Translations under genes and position numbers: made by a program
Notes under the pieces: model-generated
Seen by the model: only the letters and a program-made list of their open reading frames with translations
What the model was told of the DNA's origin: nothing
Database searches by the model: none
Shown: positions 8,747-18,055 of the stretch, piece by piece
Layout of the letters: each line of letters opens with the position of its first letter
Position numbering within the stretch: position 1 is the stretch's first letter
Assembly (NCBI RefSeq): GCF_001580545.1
Contig: NZ_LRBG01000022.1
Span: 1-64,000, forward strand
DNA length: 64,000 bases
Origin: Paraburkholderia monticola
Lineage (GTDB): Bacteria; Pseudomonadota; Gammaproteobacteria; Burkholderiales; Burkholderiaceae
Reading direction: 5' to 3'

Positions 8747-9651
8747 GCTGCCTCCTTGCCGAGGGGCGCATCGACGAGCGCCCGCAACGTTCTATAGCCT
8801 TTCTGCGCATACTCGAACGACGGTGCGACCACCGGGTCCTGTTCCGCTTCGACGACCAGCCAGCCGCAATAACCATGCCGCTTCAAGCGATCGATCAGCG
8901 CCGGGAAATTCACCGCGCCGTCGCCGGGCACCGTGAAGGCCCCCGCGATCACCGCGTCGAGAAAACTCCAGTTGCGATTGCGCGCGAGCTTCGTCACGGC
9001 GGGGCGCACATCCTTGCAATGCACGTGACACACGCGCGCAATGTGCTTGTCCAGCACCGCCACGGGGTCGCCGCCCGCGAACGTGATATGGCCGGCGTCG
9101 AACAGCAGGCCGACGGCGTCGCTGGTGCGTGCCATCAACTGATCGACGTCGGCCGGGGTTTCGACGTACGCGCCCATATGATGATGATAGGCGAGCCGAA
9201 CGCCGCGGCTCAGCGTATAACGCGCGAATTCGTCGACGCGCGCCGCGTAATCCGCCCATTGCGCGTCACTGAAAAAACGCGGCCGTTGATACAGCGGGCG
9301 CGCTGCGCCCTGGATCGAATCGGCGACTTCGCCATACACCATGACGGTCGCGCCGTTTTGCGCGAGCAGTTCCAGATGCGGGCCGACCGCGTCGATTTCG
9401 TCCGCGACGCTGCGTTTGGCCAGTTGTCCCGAGTACCAGCCGGACACGAGCGCGAGGTCGTATTGCGCGAGCAGCGTCTTCAACGCCTGCGGCTCGCGCG
9501 GAAACTTGTTGCCGATCTCGAAGCCCTGATAGCCGATCTGGCGACCCTCGGTCAGTGCGACCTCGAGCGGCGTCTCGCCACCGAGCGATGGCAGGTCGTC
9601 GTTCATCCACGAGAGCGGGTTGATGCCGATCCGTACGTCGAAAGCAGTCAT
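8743..9651 (-). CDS. iolE: Myo-inosose-2 dehydratase IolE
   Basis: IolE (302 aa) is a TIM-barrel sugar-isomerase-like enzyme. It dehydrates 2-keto-myo-inositol to the cyclic trihydroxy-dione. The N-terminus IGINPLSW and the metal-site segments AYHHHMGAYVE, LFDAGHITFAGGD and HVHCKDVR are typical. It lies 19 bp behind iolD and overlaps iolB by four bases, so iolD, iolE and iolB are probably co-translated. Confidence 0.96.
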   Translation of the reverse strand: MTAFDVRIGINPLSWMNDDLPSLGGETPLEVALTEGRQIGYQGFEIGNKFPREPQALKTLLAQYDLALVSGWYSGQLAKRSVADEIDAVGPHLELLAQNGATVMVYGEVADSIQGAARPLYQRPRFFSDAQWADYAARVDEFARYTLSRGVRLAYHHHMGAYVETPADVDQLMARTSDAVGLLFDAGHITFAGGDPVAVLDKHIARVCHVHCKDVRPAVTKLARNRNWSFLDAVIAGAFTVPGDGAVNFPALIDRLKRHGYCGWLVVEAEQDPVVAPSFEYAQKGYRTLRALVDAPLGKEAA

Positions 9652-9670
9652 GCCTCAGTCCTCATGGTTT

Positions 9671-11641
9671 TCATTCGTGATCGTTGCCCTGTGACGCTGC
9701 GGACGGTGCCGCGCGCGCGGCGAGCTGCGCTTCGTGCTTCGCGCGGGCCTCGCGCACTTCGGCGCGTGCCGATACTTCGGGCACCGCGACTTCCCACCAC
9801 CAGCCGCCGTCTTCGGTCGTGCGAGCCGGATCGGTGTCGATGCTGATCACGTACGTACGCGTGGCCGCGCGCGCGCGTTGCAGCGCCGCTTCGAGCTCGG
9901 CGAGATTGCCCACGTGCTCGGCCTCGGCGCCGAGCGCACGCGCATGCGCGGCGAAGTCGATGCGGGGCACGCCGGTCGGTGCGTGCACGCAATCGTCGAG
10001 CAGATTGTTGAACGGCGCGCCGCCACAGGTCTGTTGCAGTCGATTGATGCAGCCGAAGCCGCGATTGTCGAGCACGACGACGATCAGCTTCGCGCCGAGC
10101 ATCACGGAGCTTGCGATCTCGCTGTTCATCATCAGGTAGCTGCCGTCGCCGAGGATCACGATCACCTCACGCTCGGGCCGCGCGAGCTTCACGCCGAGAC
10201 CGCCCGCGATCTCGTAGCCCATGCACGAGTAGCCGTATTCGACGTGATACGCGCCGGGCCGGCCCGCGCGCCACAGCTTGTGCAGGTCGGCGGGTAGCGT
10301 GCCGGCCGCGCAGACGACGATGTCGTCGGTCGGGGAATGCGCGCTCGAGCGCTGCACCGCGCCGATCACGTCGCCCTCGTAGGGCAGCACCGCCTCGCGT
10401 TGCGGCGCGTGCGTGAGCGTTTGCACGGTGTCGCGCCAACTGGCCGCGAGTTTGTGCGCGCGCGCGGTCCAGCTGCGCTCCGCGTGCCAGCCTTGCAGCG
10501 GCTCGGCGAGCGCGGCGAGCGCGAGCTTCACATCCGCTTCGACGACGAAGCCGCGATGCTTGAGCGCGTCGAACCCGTTCGCGTTGATCGCGATCACGTC
10601 GGCTTGCGTGAACAGCGTATTCGAGCCGGTCGTGAAGTCCTGCAGGCGGGTGCCGAGCGCGAGCACGCAGTCGGCATCATGGGCGAGCGCGTTGGCGGCC
10701 GGCGAGCCGGTCACGCCGAGCGCGCCCGTGTTCAGCGGATCGTTCCAGGCGAGCGAGCTTTTGCCGGCTTGGGTCTCCGCAACGGGCACGCCATGCGCGC
10801 TCGCGAAACGGTGCAGCGCATCGGCCGCGCGGCTGTAGAGCACGCCGCCGCCCGCGACGATCAGCGGACGCTTCGCGGCGCGCAAGCGCGCGCATGCGGC
10901 GTCGATATCGTCGCTACGCGGGGCGGGCGCGTGAGGGCGCACCACGCGCGGCGCAAAAAAGTCGGCCGGAAAGTCCCACGCCTGCGCCTGCACATCCTGC
11001 GGCAACGCGAGTGTGACGGGGCCGCACAACGCGGCATCGGTCAGCACGCGGATCGCGCGCGGCAACGCGCTCAGCAGTTGCGCCGGATGCACGATGCGGT
11101 CGAAGTAGCGCGATAGCGGCTTGAACGCGTCGTTCGCGGACACGCCGCCGTCGTTGAAATCCTCGAGCTGCTGCAACACCGGGTCGGGCGCGCGCGACAC
11201 GAAGATATCGCCGGGCAACAGCAGCACCGGCAGACGGTTCACGTGCGCGAGCGCGGCCGCGGTCAGCAGATTCGTGGCGCCTGGGCCGATCGAGGTCGTC
11301 ACGGCCATCATGCGGCGGCGGAAGTGCGCTTTCGCGTAGGCGATCGCGCTGTGCGCCATGGCCTGCTCGTTGTGCGCGCGCAGGGTGGGCAGGGTGTCGC
11401 GATGCTGATACAGCGCCTCGCCGATGCCCGCGACGTTGCCGTGGCCGAAGATCGCGAAGACGCCGCCGAACAGCGGTTCGACGCCATTGCCGTCTTCGCA
11501 GGCGACGCGTTGCGCGGCCAGATAGCGCACGAGTGCCTGCGCCATCGTCAGGCGAGTCGTGCCGCCGCTGCGCGCCGGCGCGTGCGTTTGCGTCGTGCCA
11601 CGGGTGGCGGGAGTGTCGTCATGCATGATGCGCTCGTTCAT
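9671..11641 (-). CDS. iolD: Trihydroxycyclohexane-1,2-dione hydrolase IolD
   Basis: IolD is a ThDP-dependent enzyme of the acetolactate-synthase fold (656 aa from the chosen start). It opens the inositol-derived ring to 5-deoxy-glucuronate. The ThDP activating Glu is in LRAHNEQAM, and the Mg/diphosphate motif is GDGSYLMMN...LDN. The start at 11641 (MNERIM) forms an ATGA overlap with the iolC stop. The frame extends 23 codons further upstream inside iolC, but the coupled start is preferred; an internal ATG five codons on is also possible. Confidence 0.95.
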   Translation of the reverse strand: MNERIMHDDTPATRGTTQTHAPARSGGTTRLTMAQALVRYLAAQRVACEDGNGVEPLFGGVFAIFGHGNVAGIGEALYQHRDTLPTLRAHNEQAMAHSAIAYAKAHFRRRMMAVTTSIGPGATNLLTAAALAHVNRLPVLLLPGDIFVSRAPDPVLQQLEDFNDGGVSANDAFKPLSRYFDRIVHPAQLLSALPRAIRVLTDAALCGPVTLALPQDVQAQAWDFPADFFAPRVVRPHAPAPRSDDIDAACARLRAAKRPLIVAGGGVLYSRAADALHRFASAHGVPVAETQAGKSSLAWNDPLNTGALGVTGSPAANALAHDADCVLALGTRLQDFTTGSNTLFTQADVIAINANGFDALKHRGFVVEADVKLALAALAEPLQGWHAERSWTARAHKLAASWRDTVQTLTHAPQREAVLPYEGDVIGAVQRSSAHSPTDDIVVCAAGTLPADLHKLWRAGRPGAYHVEYGYSCMGYEIAGGLGVKLARPEREVIVILGDGSYLMMNSEIASSVMLGAKLIVVVLDNRGFGCINRLQQTCGGAPFNNLLDDCVHAPTGVPRIDFAAHARALGAEAEHVGNLAELEAALQRARAATRTYVISIDTDPARTTEDGGWWWEVAVPEVSARAEVREARAKHEAQLAARAAPSAASQGNDHE

Positions 11642-13659
11642 GCGGCCTGCTCCTGATGAGCGTGATGAGACTTCTCGTGGGTCGTCGGTTCGCCGCGCGC
11701 GCTGCGCCACGCGGCGATCAGCGTTTCGAAGGTCTGGCGCACGCGCCTGATCAATTCGTCGTCGCCGATTTCACCGGCGAGCCACGCGTGGCCCGGTTCG
11801 TGAAAGATCGTGCGGCCGACCGTGAAGCCGCGGCAGGTCGCCGCTTGCGCGGCCGCGCGAAAGCCTTCCTTCAACTGCTCGACCGCCGCCGACAAACCCA
11901 GCAGCACGACGCCGCGGCAATACGGATCGCGCTCGGCGATCAGCGCGTCGACGGCCTGCCATTGCGTGGCGTCCATCGGTTCAAGCTTCCACCACTCGGG
12001 GTAGACGCCGAGGTTGTAGATGCGCTTCAATGCGCGATACACGATGTCCGGACCCTGCGGCAGCGACGCCTGCTTCGGCGGAATCACTTCGAGCAGCAGT
12101 TCGTGGCCGCTCGCCTGGGTCGCGTCGTACAGCGCGCGCAGTTGCGCTTCCTGTTCGAGCCGCAGCTCGATCGGATCGTCGGGATGAAACTGCACGAGGC
12201 ATTTGACGACGTGTTCCTGCGGCCACGCGATCAAGGTGGTGCCGATCGAGCGGCCGTGATCGAACACGAGCGGCACCGAGCCGGGCAGTTCGACCGGGCG
12301 GCCGATCCACCAGCCGCGGCCGGTCGCCGCGTTCAGCGCGTCCTGACCATAGCGGTCGTCGATCAGTACGCCGATGCTGCCGTGCAGGTTCAATGCGCTT
12401 TCGGTCTGCGCGACGGCTTCGACGAACAGGTTCTTCAGCCGCGCGATGCGCGCTTCGTCGGCGCCGGTCTGCTGGGCGAGCTCGAAGAACGGGTTGCGGT
12501 GATCGAATGCGAAGCCGAGCACTTCGTGCCACGCTTTGCGCGCCGGCGATACGCGATGCAGTCGGGCGAGCTTCGCGTCGCGATCCGGGCGGCGCATGCG
12601 TTGCGGATCGGCCTGTGCTTCGCGCAGGAAGTAGTCGAGCTCGGCCGGCGTCGGCATCGCCGGGGCGCAGCCGTGCCGCGACACGACCAGCGCGCCGCTC
12701 GCGTTCGCGGCGCGCGCGCAGGCCTCGAGCGGCTGATCGCGCAGCCAGCCGGACAGAAAGCCGGAAGCGAACGCATCGCCCGCGCCGAGCACGTTCAGCA
12801 CTTCGACTTCTACGCCGCCGTGAAGCGGCGCCGCGTCGAGCGAGTGAGGCACTTCGCCGTCGATGATCTGACAGCCGAGCGGCCCGCGCTTCAGCACGAG
12901 CGTGGCCGACGTCACGGCGCGCACCATCGCGAGCGCGTCGGCGAGGTCGGTCTTGCCGCCGGCGATGCGAAATTCTTCCTCGGTGCCGATCACGAGATCG
13001 AACAGCGGCAGAATGCCTTGCAAATGGGCGCTGACGCCCTCGCTCGCGACGAAGCGCGTCTCGCCGTCGGCCTTGCCCGTGAGTCCCCACAGCACCGGCC
13101 GATAGTCGATGTCGAGCACGGTGCGCACGTCGTTGCGGCGCGCGTAGTCGAGCGCGCGGCGGCTCGTGCGATTGACCTGCGCGGTCGAGAAGTGCGTGCC
13201 GGTGATCAGCAGCGCTTTCGACGACGCGATGAACGCCTCGTCGAAATCGGCCTCGTCGACCGCCATGTCCGCGCAGTTCTCGCGGTAGAAGATCAGCGGG
13301 AACGTGTCGCGGTCCTTCAGGCCGAGCAGCACGAGCGCGGTCAGCCGTTCGTGATCGATGCGCACGTGGCTCACGTCGCAGCCTTCCTTTGCGAGCGTTT
13401 CGGTCAGGAAGCGCCCCATGTGATCGTTGCCCACGCGCGCGAGCATGGCCGCGTCGAGCCCGAGCCGCGCGCAGCCGAACGCGATGTTCGCCGACGAGCC
13501 GCCGAGATACTTCGCGAAGCTCGCCACGTCTTCGAGCCGGGCGCCGACCTGCTGCGCGTACAGATCGACGGCCAGCCGCCCGAGACACACGATGTCGCGG
13601 CCACGGCCCGGCGCGAACCGGCTGCCTGTGGAATCGCCTGTAGTGCTGGAGTGAGCCAT
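11638..13659 (-). CDS. iolC: IolC: 5-dehydro-2-deoxygluconokinase fused to a DUF2090 domain
   Basis: This is a two-domain protein of 673 aa. Residues about 20-345 are a PfkB/ribokinase-fold kinase, with the DIVCLGRLAVDLY start and the catalytic-Asp motif LGAGDAF. The kinase phosphorylates 2-deoxy-5-keto-gluconate. Residues about 370-660 are DUF2090, found fused to IolC in many proteobacteria and thought to supply the aldolase step that Bacillus performs with IolJ. No separate iolJ is visible here, which fits. It follows the ABC-transporter ATPase gene after an 86-bp gap containing a hairpin. Confidence 0.94.
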   Translation of the reverse strand: MAHSSTTGDSTGSRFAPGRGRDIVCLGRLAVDLYAQQVGARLEDVASFAKYLGGSSANIAFGCARLGLDAAMLARVGNDHMGRFLTETLAKEGCDVSHVRIDHERLTALVLLGLKDRDTFPLIFYRENCADMAVDEADFDEAFIASSKALLITGTHFSTAQVNRTSRRALDYARRNDVRTVLDIDYRPVLWGLTGKADGETRFVASEGVSAHLQGILPLFDLVIGTEEEFRIAGGKTDLADALAMVRAVTSATLVLKRGPLGCQIIDGEVPHSLDAAPLHGGVEVEVLNVLGAGDAFASGFLSGWLRDQPLEACARAANASGALVVSRHGCAPAMPTPAELDYFLREAQADPQRMRRPDRDAKLARLHRVSPARKAWHEVLGFAFDHRNPFFELAQQTGADEARIARLKNLFVEAVAQTESALNLHGSIGVLIDDRYGQDALNAATGRGWWIGRPVELPGSVPLVFDHGRSIGTTLIAWPQEHVVKCLVQFHPDDPIELRLEQEAQLRALYDATQASGHELLLEVIPPKQASLPQGPDIVYRALKRIYNLGVYPEWWKLEPMDATQWQAVDALIAERDPYCRGVVLLGLSAAVEQLKEGFRAAAQAATCRGFTVGRTIFHEPGHAWLAGEIGDDELIRRVRQTFETLIAAWRSARGEPTTHEKSHHAHQEQAA

Positions 13660-13699
13660 GAATTGTCCTGAGTAACGGTGCGAGGTGGGGGCGCGGCGG

Positions 13700-13727
13700 C
13701 CGGTCTCGCGCGACGCGACGAGACCGG
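13700..13727 (-). other. Intercistronic hairpin between ABC ATPase gene and iolC
   Basis: A 9-bp perfect inverted repeat (CCGGTCTCG / CGAGACCGG) has a 10-base loop and no T-run. It could separate transporter and enzyme expression or stabilise the upstream mRNA. Confidence 0.45.
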
Positions 13728-13745
13728 AGCTGCCATGCGAATCGG

Positions 13746-14552
13746 TCAGATCGTCGCGCCTTCGAGCTCGCCGATCATCTTCTGCATCTCGGCGCCGCCG
13801 GCCATCATGTCGAGCACTTCGTCCTTGCTGATCGTCTGTTTCGTGAACGTGCCGAGCGAGCGGCCGCGGTTGAGCAGCGTGAACGAATCGCCGATCGGAT
13901 ACGCGTGGTGCACGTTGTGCGTGATGAAGATCACCGAGATGCCCTTGGCGCGCGCCTTATGGATCAGCTTCAGTACGTTGAAGCTCTGCTTGACGCCAAG
14001 CGCGGCGGTCGGTTCGTCGAGAATCAGCACGCGCGCGCCGAAGTGGATCGCGCGCGCGATGGCCAGACACTGCCGCTCGCCGCCCGACATCGTGCCGATC
14101 GGCTGATGCGGGTCGCGCACGTTGATGCCCATTTCCGCGAGCTTGTCGCGCGCGGTGCTCGCGCAGGTTTCGAGGTCCATCACGTTGAGCAAGCCGAACA
14201 GCTTTTTCTGCGGCTCGCGGCCCATGAAGAAGTTGCGCGCGACGGACAGCAAGGGCACGAGCGCGAGATCCTGATAGACGGTCGCGATGCCGAGATCGAG
14301 CGCGTCTTTCGGCGACGTGAAGTGCACCGGCTTGCCGTCCACCCGGTAGGTGCCCTTGCTCGGTTGATAGACGCCCGCGAGCGTCTTGATCAGCGTCGAT
14401 TTGCCCGCGCCGTTGTCGCCGAGCAGGCAGTGCACTTCGCCGCGTTTGAGGCGCAGCGTGATGTCGTTCAGCGCGATGATGTTGCCGAAATAGCGGCTGA
14501 CGTTTTCGAGCGACAGGATGATGTCGTCCGCGTTCGGTTCGGGGGTGCTCAT
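13746..14552 (-). CDS. Inositol ABC transporter ATP-binding protein
   Basis: This is a single ABC ATPase domain (268 aa) with Walker [10 protein letters not shown], signature MSGGERQ, Walker [11 protein letters not shown] and H-loop FITHN. Most ribose-type importers have a double-length ATPase of about 500 aa; this is the half-length form, which would act as a homodimer. It sits 13 bp behind its permease gene and ahead of iolC. The substrate is inferred from the operon, probably myo-inositol or a related cyclitol. Confidence 0.93.
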   Translation of the reverse strand: MSTPEPNADDIILSLENVSRYFGNIIALNDITLRLKRGEVHCLLGDNGAGKSTLIKTLAGVYQPSKGTYRVDGKPVHFTSPKDALDLGIATVYQDLALVPLLSVARNFFMGREPQKKLFGLLNVMDLETCASTARDKLAEMGINVRDPHQPIGTMSGGERQCLAIARAIHFGARVLILDEPTAALGVKQSFNVLKLIHKARAKGISVIFITHNVHHAYPIGDSFTLLNRGRSLGTFTKQTISKDEVLDMMAGGAEMQKMIGELEGATI

Positions 14553-14565
14553 CGTGAACCTCCGT

Positions 14566-15756
14566 CTAGCGCGACGCCGCGACGCGGCCGCGCACGTAGT
14601 GGTTGAACAGCACGGCGAACAGCAGCATCACGCCGAGGAACACGCGGAACCAGTCGGAATCGACGTTGGTGTAGGTGATGCCGATCTGCACGACGCCGAA
14701 GATCAGCGCGCCGAAGCAGGCCCCGATCACCGAGCCATAGCCGCCTGTGAGCAGCGTGCCGCCGATCACCGCGGCGATGATCGCCTCGAACTCCGCCTGC
14801 AAACCGCGGTCGGCCGCGGCCGAACCGATGTCGCACACCTGCAGCACCGCATACAGGGCCGAGCAGAACGCGGTCAGCACGAACAGTGAAATCTTCACGC
14901 GACGCACCGGCACGCCGACGTTCTTGGCCGCGTTGGCATCGCCGCCGACCGCGAAAATCCAGTTGCCGAAGCGCGTTTTCGCGAGTGTGAACGCACAGAC
15001 CACGGCCAGTACGAGCCACCACAGCAGCACTTTGGGAATGCCCGGCACGAGCGGCATGCCGTTGTCGAGCATCTTCACGAGGCCGAGGTGGCCGAGCCAG
15101 ACGAACAGGCCTCTGAATGCGACGCCCTGGAAGAACGTGTGCGCGAACCAGTCTTGACGGGCGACGTCGCCGACGCCGGAGATGATGGTGCGATCGGCGA
15201 ACATCACCGAGAGCGCGAGCGTGAGGCCGCGCAGAATGAACAGGAACGCCAGCGTGACGATGAACGACGGCAGGCGCGTGCGCATCACCAGATAGCCGTT
15301 GAGCGCGCCGAGCAGCATCGAGCCCGCGAACGCGAACAGAATCGCGAGCCAGATCGGCCAGTGGAAGTACATGGTCGGCAGCGCGACCATCATGCCGGCA
15401 AAACCGATCATCGAGCCGATCGACAGGTCGAATTCGCCGGCGATCATCAGCAGGCATGCGCCCACCGAAATCAAACCCAGATACGCGGCGACCTGCGACC
15501 AGTTCATCACGCCGTCGAGATTGAACATCCCCGAGTTGCCGGCCGCCATGCCGAACACGATGAACACCATCACGGTGCCCGCGAGCGCCGCGAATTCCGG
15601 ACGGCCGAGCAGATGGCGGAACCAGGATTCCTTGCGCACGCGTTCGTCGTCGGCCGCGGTCTGCGAAGCGGCTGTCGAAGCGGCGTTCGCCGGATCCTGC
15701 GGATCGGGCGGCGGTTGCTTGCGGTGATGGGGATGAAACAGATCGGCGACACCCAT
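14566..15756 (-). CDS. Inositol ABC transporter permease (RbsC/BPD_transp_2 family)
   Basis: This inner-membrane permease (396 aa) has about ten hydrophobic segments. It carries the ribose-type signature regions [16 protein letters not shown] and [16 protein letters not shown] soluble, proline- and alanine-rich N-terminal extension of about 60 residues precedes the first helix. The start at 15756 (MGVADLF) follows AAGGAGAG; an in-frame ATG 22 codons upstream lacks such a site. It lies between the binding-protein and ATPase genes. Confidence 0.93.
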   Translation of the reverse strand: MGVADLFHPHHRKQPPPDPQDPANAASTAASQTAADDERVRKESWFRHLLGRPEFAALAGTVMVFIVFGMAAGNSGMFNLDGVMNWSQVAAYLGLISVGACLLMIAGEFDLSIGSMIGFAGMMVALPTMYFHWPIWLAILFAFAGSMLLGALNGYLVMRTRLPSFIVTLAFLFILRGLTLALSVMFADRTIISGVGDVARQDWFAHTFFQGVAFRGLFVWLGHLGLVKMLDNGMPLVPGIPKVLLWWLVLAVVCAFTLAKTRFGNWIFAVGGDANAAKNVGVPVRRVKISLFVLTAFCSALYAVLQVCDIGSAAADRGLQAEFEAIIAAVIGGTLLTGGYGSVIGACFGALIFGVVQIGITYTNVDSDWFRVFLGVMLLFAVLFNHYVRGRVAASR

Positions 15757-15796
15757 TGAAGCTCTCCTTGATACGCTCGCGAGCGGCGAGGCGAAG

Positions 15797-15824
15797 CAGT
15801 GCCGCCGCCGGCGCGGCGACACTG
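15797..15824 (-). other. Hairpin behind the binding-protein gene
   Basis: A two-block inverted repeat (CAGTG-CC-GCCGC / GCGGC-GA-CACTG, 4-base loop) lies in the 92-bp gap between the binding-protein and permease genes. Structures at this place in importer operons often protect the upstream message and give excess binding protein. Confidence 0.45.
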
Positions 15825-15848
15825 TTCAGGCGATGCGTTGCTATGCGT

Positions 15849-16895
15849 TCAACGATACTGACCCGCGTACTTCAGCACCTTGTCGACGTTGGCCTTCGTG
15901 ATGAAGCCCGGACCCGAGCCGATATTGCGCGGCCCATAGGAGGGGGCGAGCCCGTAGGTGGCGAGACGCTCCTTGAACTTCGGATTCGCCTGCAGGATCT
16001 CGCGGATCTTGGCGGGATCGGTGGTGTGGTTCTTCTTCACGATCGCGAGCACGGCGACCGGGATATAGCCTTGCAAGTACGGTTGCTGGTCGATCGCGAA
16101 CTGGATCGTGCCATCCTGTATGCCCTTGGCGATGTCGCTGTCGAAGTCGAACGTCGCGAACCAGATCTTGCCGGCGAGGCCCATCTGCTGCAGCGCCTTC
16201 AGCGTCGGATCGGCCGACAGCGGACCGAGCGTGAGCACCGCCTGGGTATCCGGATGGTTGCGCAGGAATGCGCTGACCTTCGATTGCACGCCGGTCGGGT
16301 CCTGGCCCGCGTCGAGCGTCGAGGTCTTGAAGTCGACGCCGATCGCCTCGGCAAAGCCGCGGCAGCGTTCGAACGAAGCCGGGTTCGTCGCGTAGTGATT
16401 CACGCACAGGAACGACTTGATGCCGGCCGCCTTGGCCTTTTCGCCCGCGGCCTTGCCGGCCGCGAACTCGGGCTGGCCCACGTGCATGATCGCGCCGAGC
16501 TTCTCGCTTTGCTCCTCGGTGCCCGAATTGATCGTGACGAGCGGAATGTGTTTCTCGGTGACCTTGCCGATCGAACTCTTCAGCACGTCGAAGTCGGCGA
16601 TCGACACGATCACGCCGTCGTAGTTGCGCGCGGCCGCCTGTTCGACCAGACGGGCCATATCGGCGATGTCGCCGTTGGGCGGATTGCGGTAGTCGGTCTG
16701 GACGTTGAAGTCCTGGTCGGCCTGCTTGATCGCGTTCTTGATCGTGTTCCACCACGAATCCGAATCCGGCGCATGGCTGATCAGCACGAAGTGCGCGTCC
16801 GCCGCGCGGGCGGCCGAGGCCGCGCCGAATCCCGCCGCCAACGTCAACGCCGTCACCAGAATCCTGAGCGTTGCCTTGCCTCTGCAAAGTCTCAT
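15849..16895 (-). CDS. Sugar/inositol ABC transporter substrate-binding protein
   Basis: This periplasmic binding protein of the ribose/xylose type (348 aa) has a Sec signal peptide ending near SAARA-ADA. The mature start HFVLISHAPDSDSWW, the YDGVIVSIAD segment and LGPLSADPT fit the Peripla_BP_4 fold. The ATG at 16895 follows GGTGGAGA; an earlier in-frame ATG at 16991 would spoil the signal peptide. It is the first gene of the minus-strand inositol operon and faces the iolR regulatory region. Confidence 0.93.
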   Translation of the reverse strand: MRLCRGKATLRILVTALTLAAGFGAASAARAADAHFVLISHAPDSDSWWNTIKNAIKQADQDFNVQTDYRNPPNGDIADMARLVEQAAARNYDGVIVSIADFDVLKSSIGKVTEKHIPLVTINSGTEEQSEKLGAIMHVGQPEFAAGKAAGEKAKAAGIKSFLCVNHYATNPASFERCRGFAEAIGVDFKTSTLDAGQDPTGVQSKVSAFLRNHPDTQAVLTLGPLSADPTLKALQQMGLAGKIWFATFDFDSDIAKGIQDGTIQFAIDQQPYLQGYIPVAVLAIVKKNHTTDPAKIREILQANPKFKERLATYGLAPSYGPRNIGSGPGFITKANVDKVLKYAGQYR

Positions 16896-17053
16896 TGTCT
16901 CCACCTTTCTCGGTCTGTCGTTCGTTATTGAGGGAGCGCCTGGCGGCGGCTTGCCATTCCGATGACCCACACAACGAGGCCGAAGCGCCATCGCTCACGA
17001 CCAAGAGTAGGTCATCTTCCGACGTCTTGCAAAGAAAATTTCATGACAAATAA

Positions 17054-17075
17054 AAATGGAAAATACGTTCCATTT
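17054..17075. promoter_or_regulatory. Candidate IolR operator palindrome
   Basis: A perfect inverted repeat, AAATGGAA-AATACG-TTCCATTT, sits in the 275-bp space between the divergent transporter operon and regulator gene. It contains GGAA-N6-TTCC, the motif I recall being proposed for the RpiR-type IolR of Sinorhizobium meliloti. It overlaps the expected -35 position of the iolR promoter. A shorter GAAAATTTC palindrome lies at 17034-17042. Confidence 0.65.
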
Positions 17076-17090
17076 GGCACGGCGGCTGCC

Positions 17091-17096
17091 TATAAT
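17091..17096 (+). promoter_or_regulatory. -10 element of the iolR-iolG promoter
   Basis: A perfect TATAAT lies 74 bp upstream of the iolR start. A poor -35 (TTCCAT, 17068-17073) at 17-bp spacing falls inside the palindrome, so regulator binding would block polymerase and give autoregulation. Confidence 0.5.
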
Positions 17097-17170
17097 CCGC
17101 AACGTCGGATGCGCAATGCCGCGAGTCGCGAGCGCGTCTGCCGCATTGCAGGAACTCCCGAGAGGCAGTC

Positions 17171-18055
17171 ATGGCGGAACAGATCACCGAAGATGCGTTG
17201 CCGAGCGTCGACGAATTGATGCAGCGCATCGCGGATACCTACGAGTCGCTGCCGCGGCAGTTGAAAAGCGTCGCGACGTACATCGAACAGCATCGCTCGA
17301 GCGTGATGATGGATCGCACCAGCGATATCGCCGCGAGCTGCGGTGTGCATCCGTCGGCGGTCGTGCGCTTCGCGCAGCGCTTCGGCTTTTCCGGCTTCTC
17401 CGATCTGCAGGCGGTGTTTCGTCAGGCGTATACGGGGCAGGGCGTGTCGTCGTCGAGCTATCAGCAGCGTATCCGCAAGCTGATCGACGAGAAGCCCGGC
17501 ACGCTGTCGGGCGGCGCGGTCGCGCGTGAGTTCATCGCCGCGTCGCGCGGTGGCCTCGAAGAACTCGAAGCCGGTCTCGACGACAAGCAGTTCGACGCCG
17601 CCGTCAAGATGCTGCAGCAGGCCGACAACATCTACGTGATCGGCGTGCGGCGCTCGTTTCCGGTCGCGAGCTACATCGTCTATGCGTTGCAGCACACGCA
17701 CAAGCGGGTGCACCTCGTGTCCGGTTTCGGTGGCATGTATCGCGAGCAGATCCGCAGCGTGAGGAAGGGCGACGTGGTGATCGCGATCAGCTTCGCGCCG
17801 TACGGCAAGGAGACGCAGTACTGTCTGCGCGTCGCGCATCATCTCCAGGCGAAGACGCTCGTCATTACGGACAGCCAACTATCGCCGCTCGCGCGCTACG
17901 CGAGCACGCAGCTCTACGTGAAAGAGGGCAGCGCATTCGCGTTCCGCTCGCTGACCAGCACGATCTGTCTGTGCCAGGCGCTCTTCATCGCGCTCGCGTA
18001 CAAGCTCGAACTGAACGTTGAAGAATCCAACGACACTGGAGGCTACGATGACTGA
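17171..18055 (+). CDS. iolR: RpiR/MurR-family regulator of inositol genes (IolR)
   Basis: This 294-aa regulator has an N-terminal RpiR-type helix-turn-helix (about residues 15-90; recognition region DIAASCGVHPSAVVRFAQRF) and a C-terminal SIS sugar-phosphate-binding domain (about 130-260). In other proteobacteria, RpiR-type IolR represses inositol genes until a pathway intermediate, probably phosphorylated deoxy-ketogluconate, binds. Its gene overlaps iolG by 8 bp and diverges from the transporter/iolCDEB operon. The GGAA-N6-TTCC palindrome upstream is its probable target. Confidence 0.87.
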   Translation: MAEQITEDALPSVDELMQRIADTYESLPRQLKSVATYIEQHRSSVMMDRTSDIAASCGVHPSAVVRFAQRFGFSGFSDLQAVFRQAYTGQGVSSSSYQQRIRKLIDEKPGTLSGGAVAREFIAASRGGLEELEAGLDDKQFDAAVKMLQQADNIYVIGVRRSFPVASYIVYALQHTHKRVHLVSGFGGMYREQIRSVRKGDVVIAISFAPYGKETQYCLRVAHHLQAKTLVITDSQLSPLARYASTQLYVKEGSAFAFRSLTSTICLCQALFIALAYKLELNVEESNDTGGYDD

